From Sporomusaceae bacterium (lineage in GTDB: Bacteria; Bacillota_C; Negativicutes; Sporomusales_B; UBA7701): a stretch of 48,076 nt of DNA. The number at the start of each line of letters is the position of its first letter. The stretch's first letter is position 1. Positions 47,918 to 48,076 of the stretch are shown here, piece by piece. Below the pieces are notes generated by a model. It saw only the letters and a program-made list of their open reading frames with translations, made no database searches and was not told the origin of the DNA. Location: positions 10,590 through 58,665 of the forward strand of contig JALHDI010000021.1 in NCBI GenBank assembly GCA_022839045.1, read 5' to 3'. The position numbers were made by a program, and so were the translations under genes.

Positions 47918-47994
47918 GGTGGCTGTGGTGAAGTGGTTAACACGGCGGATTGTGGATCCGTTATGCGAGGGTTCGAGCCCCTCCAGTCACCCCA
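47918..47994 (+). tRNA. tRNA-His (anticodon GTG)
   Basis: Acceptor GTGGCTG pairs with CAGTCAC, with the extra G(-1) at 47918 opposite discriminator C, the mark of tRNA-His. Anticodon GTG at 47952-47954, encoded CCA. Confidence 0.96.
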
Positions 47995-48008
47995 CTAAAT
48001 CAATACAC

Positions 48009-48076
48009 AGGGGCGTAGCCAAGTCGGTAAGGCAACGGACTTTGACTCCGTCATGCGTTGGTTCGAGTCCAGCCGC
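48009..48076 (+). tRNA. tRNA-Gln (anticodon TTG), 3' truncated by the window
   Basis: GGGGCGTAGCCAAG start, D-arm, anticodon TTG at 48042-48044 and a complete T-arm (GTTGG/CCAGC). The last bases of the acceptor stem and the CCA lie beyond the window. It lies 14 nt after tRNA-His and is probably co-transcribed. Confidence 0.93.

Overview
The window looks like chromosomal DNA of a GC-rich, spore-forming, diderm Firmicute, most likely a Sporomusaceae-like member of the Negativicutes. The reasons are a 1067-residue subtilisin-type autotransporter with a C-terminal outer-membrane barrel, a YtaF-type sporulation membrane protein, strong AGGAGG ribosome sites, a high-molecular-weight-rubredoxin type flavoprotein and two UGA-containing selenoprotein genes. 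The genus is inference.

Left part (1-18.4 kb): the end of nadB and nadC; a DUF3231 protein; an OmpR/histidine kinase pair; a secreted tandem-repeat protein; a small AT-richer operon (30-aa ORF, DUF3795, Cdd1) behind a LexA-like box; a carboxyl methyltransferase; a second two-component system with a His-rich kinase, linked to a ferredoxin and a His-rich protein; a MerR regulator next to a ferredoxin-tailed aldo/keto reductase; a glutamine amidotransferase with a promoter-proximal terminator hairpin; a TPR lipoprotein; ArsR and LysR regulators; an atypical SDR; and a sodium:solute symporter gene broken by a one-base frameshift.

Middle (18.4-31.5 kb): the autotransporter protease; an ABM protein, HxlR regulator and BenE-like transporter (the last with a CTG start); a MalY/PatB C-S lyase followed by a short selenoprotein gene that is hidden by an in-frame TGA; an XRE regulator; then an accessory region of about 5 kb. 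In that region AT-rich cargo (a DUF262/DUF1524 defence-type protein and a G9-frameshifted membrane protein) sits between GC- and pyrimidine-rich non-coding repeats that share a CCTCCACCAT core. This cassette-like arrangement and a nearby candidate structured RNA are the least explained parts of the window.

Right part (31.5-48.1 kb): a selenocysteine formate dehydrogenase with a textbook SECIS; TGTCAG repeats between it and a two-domain polysaccharide deacetylase; a LarA homologue; a flavodoxin-like reductase; an AraC gene collapsed into a GNAT remnant; HelD; RarD; tRNA-Arg(ACG); several small genes (a 45-aa protein that is 31% Met, a 45-aa membrane protein, two cysteine-rich proteins); a rubredoxin/flavin reductase; ytaF between two MITE-like repeats; a secreted YD-like protein; tRNA-His(GTG) and the start of tRNA-Gln(TTG).

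All identifications come from reading motifs by eye. No database search, folding calculation or alignment was run.
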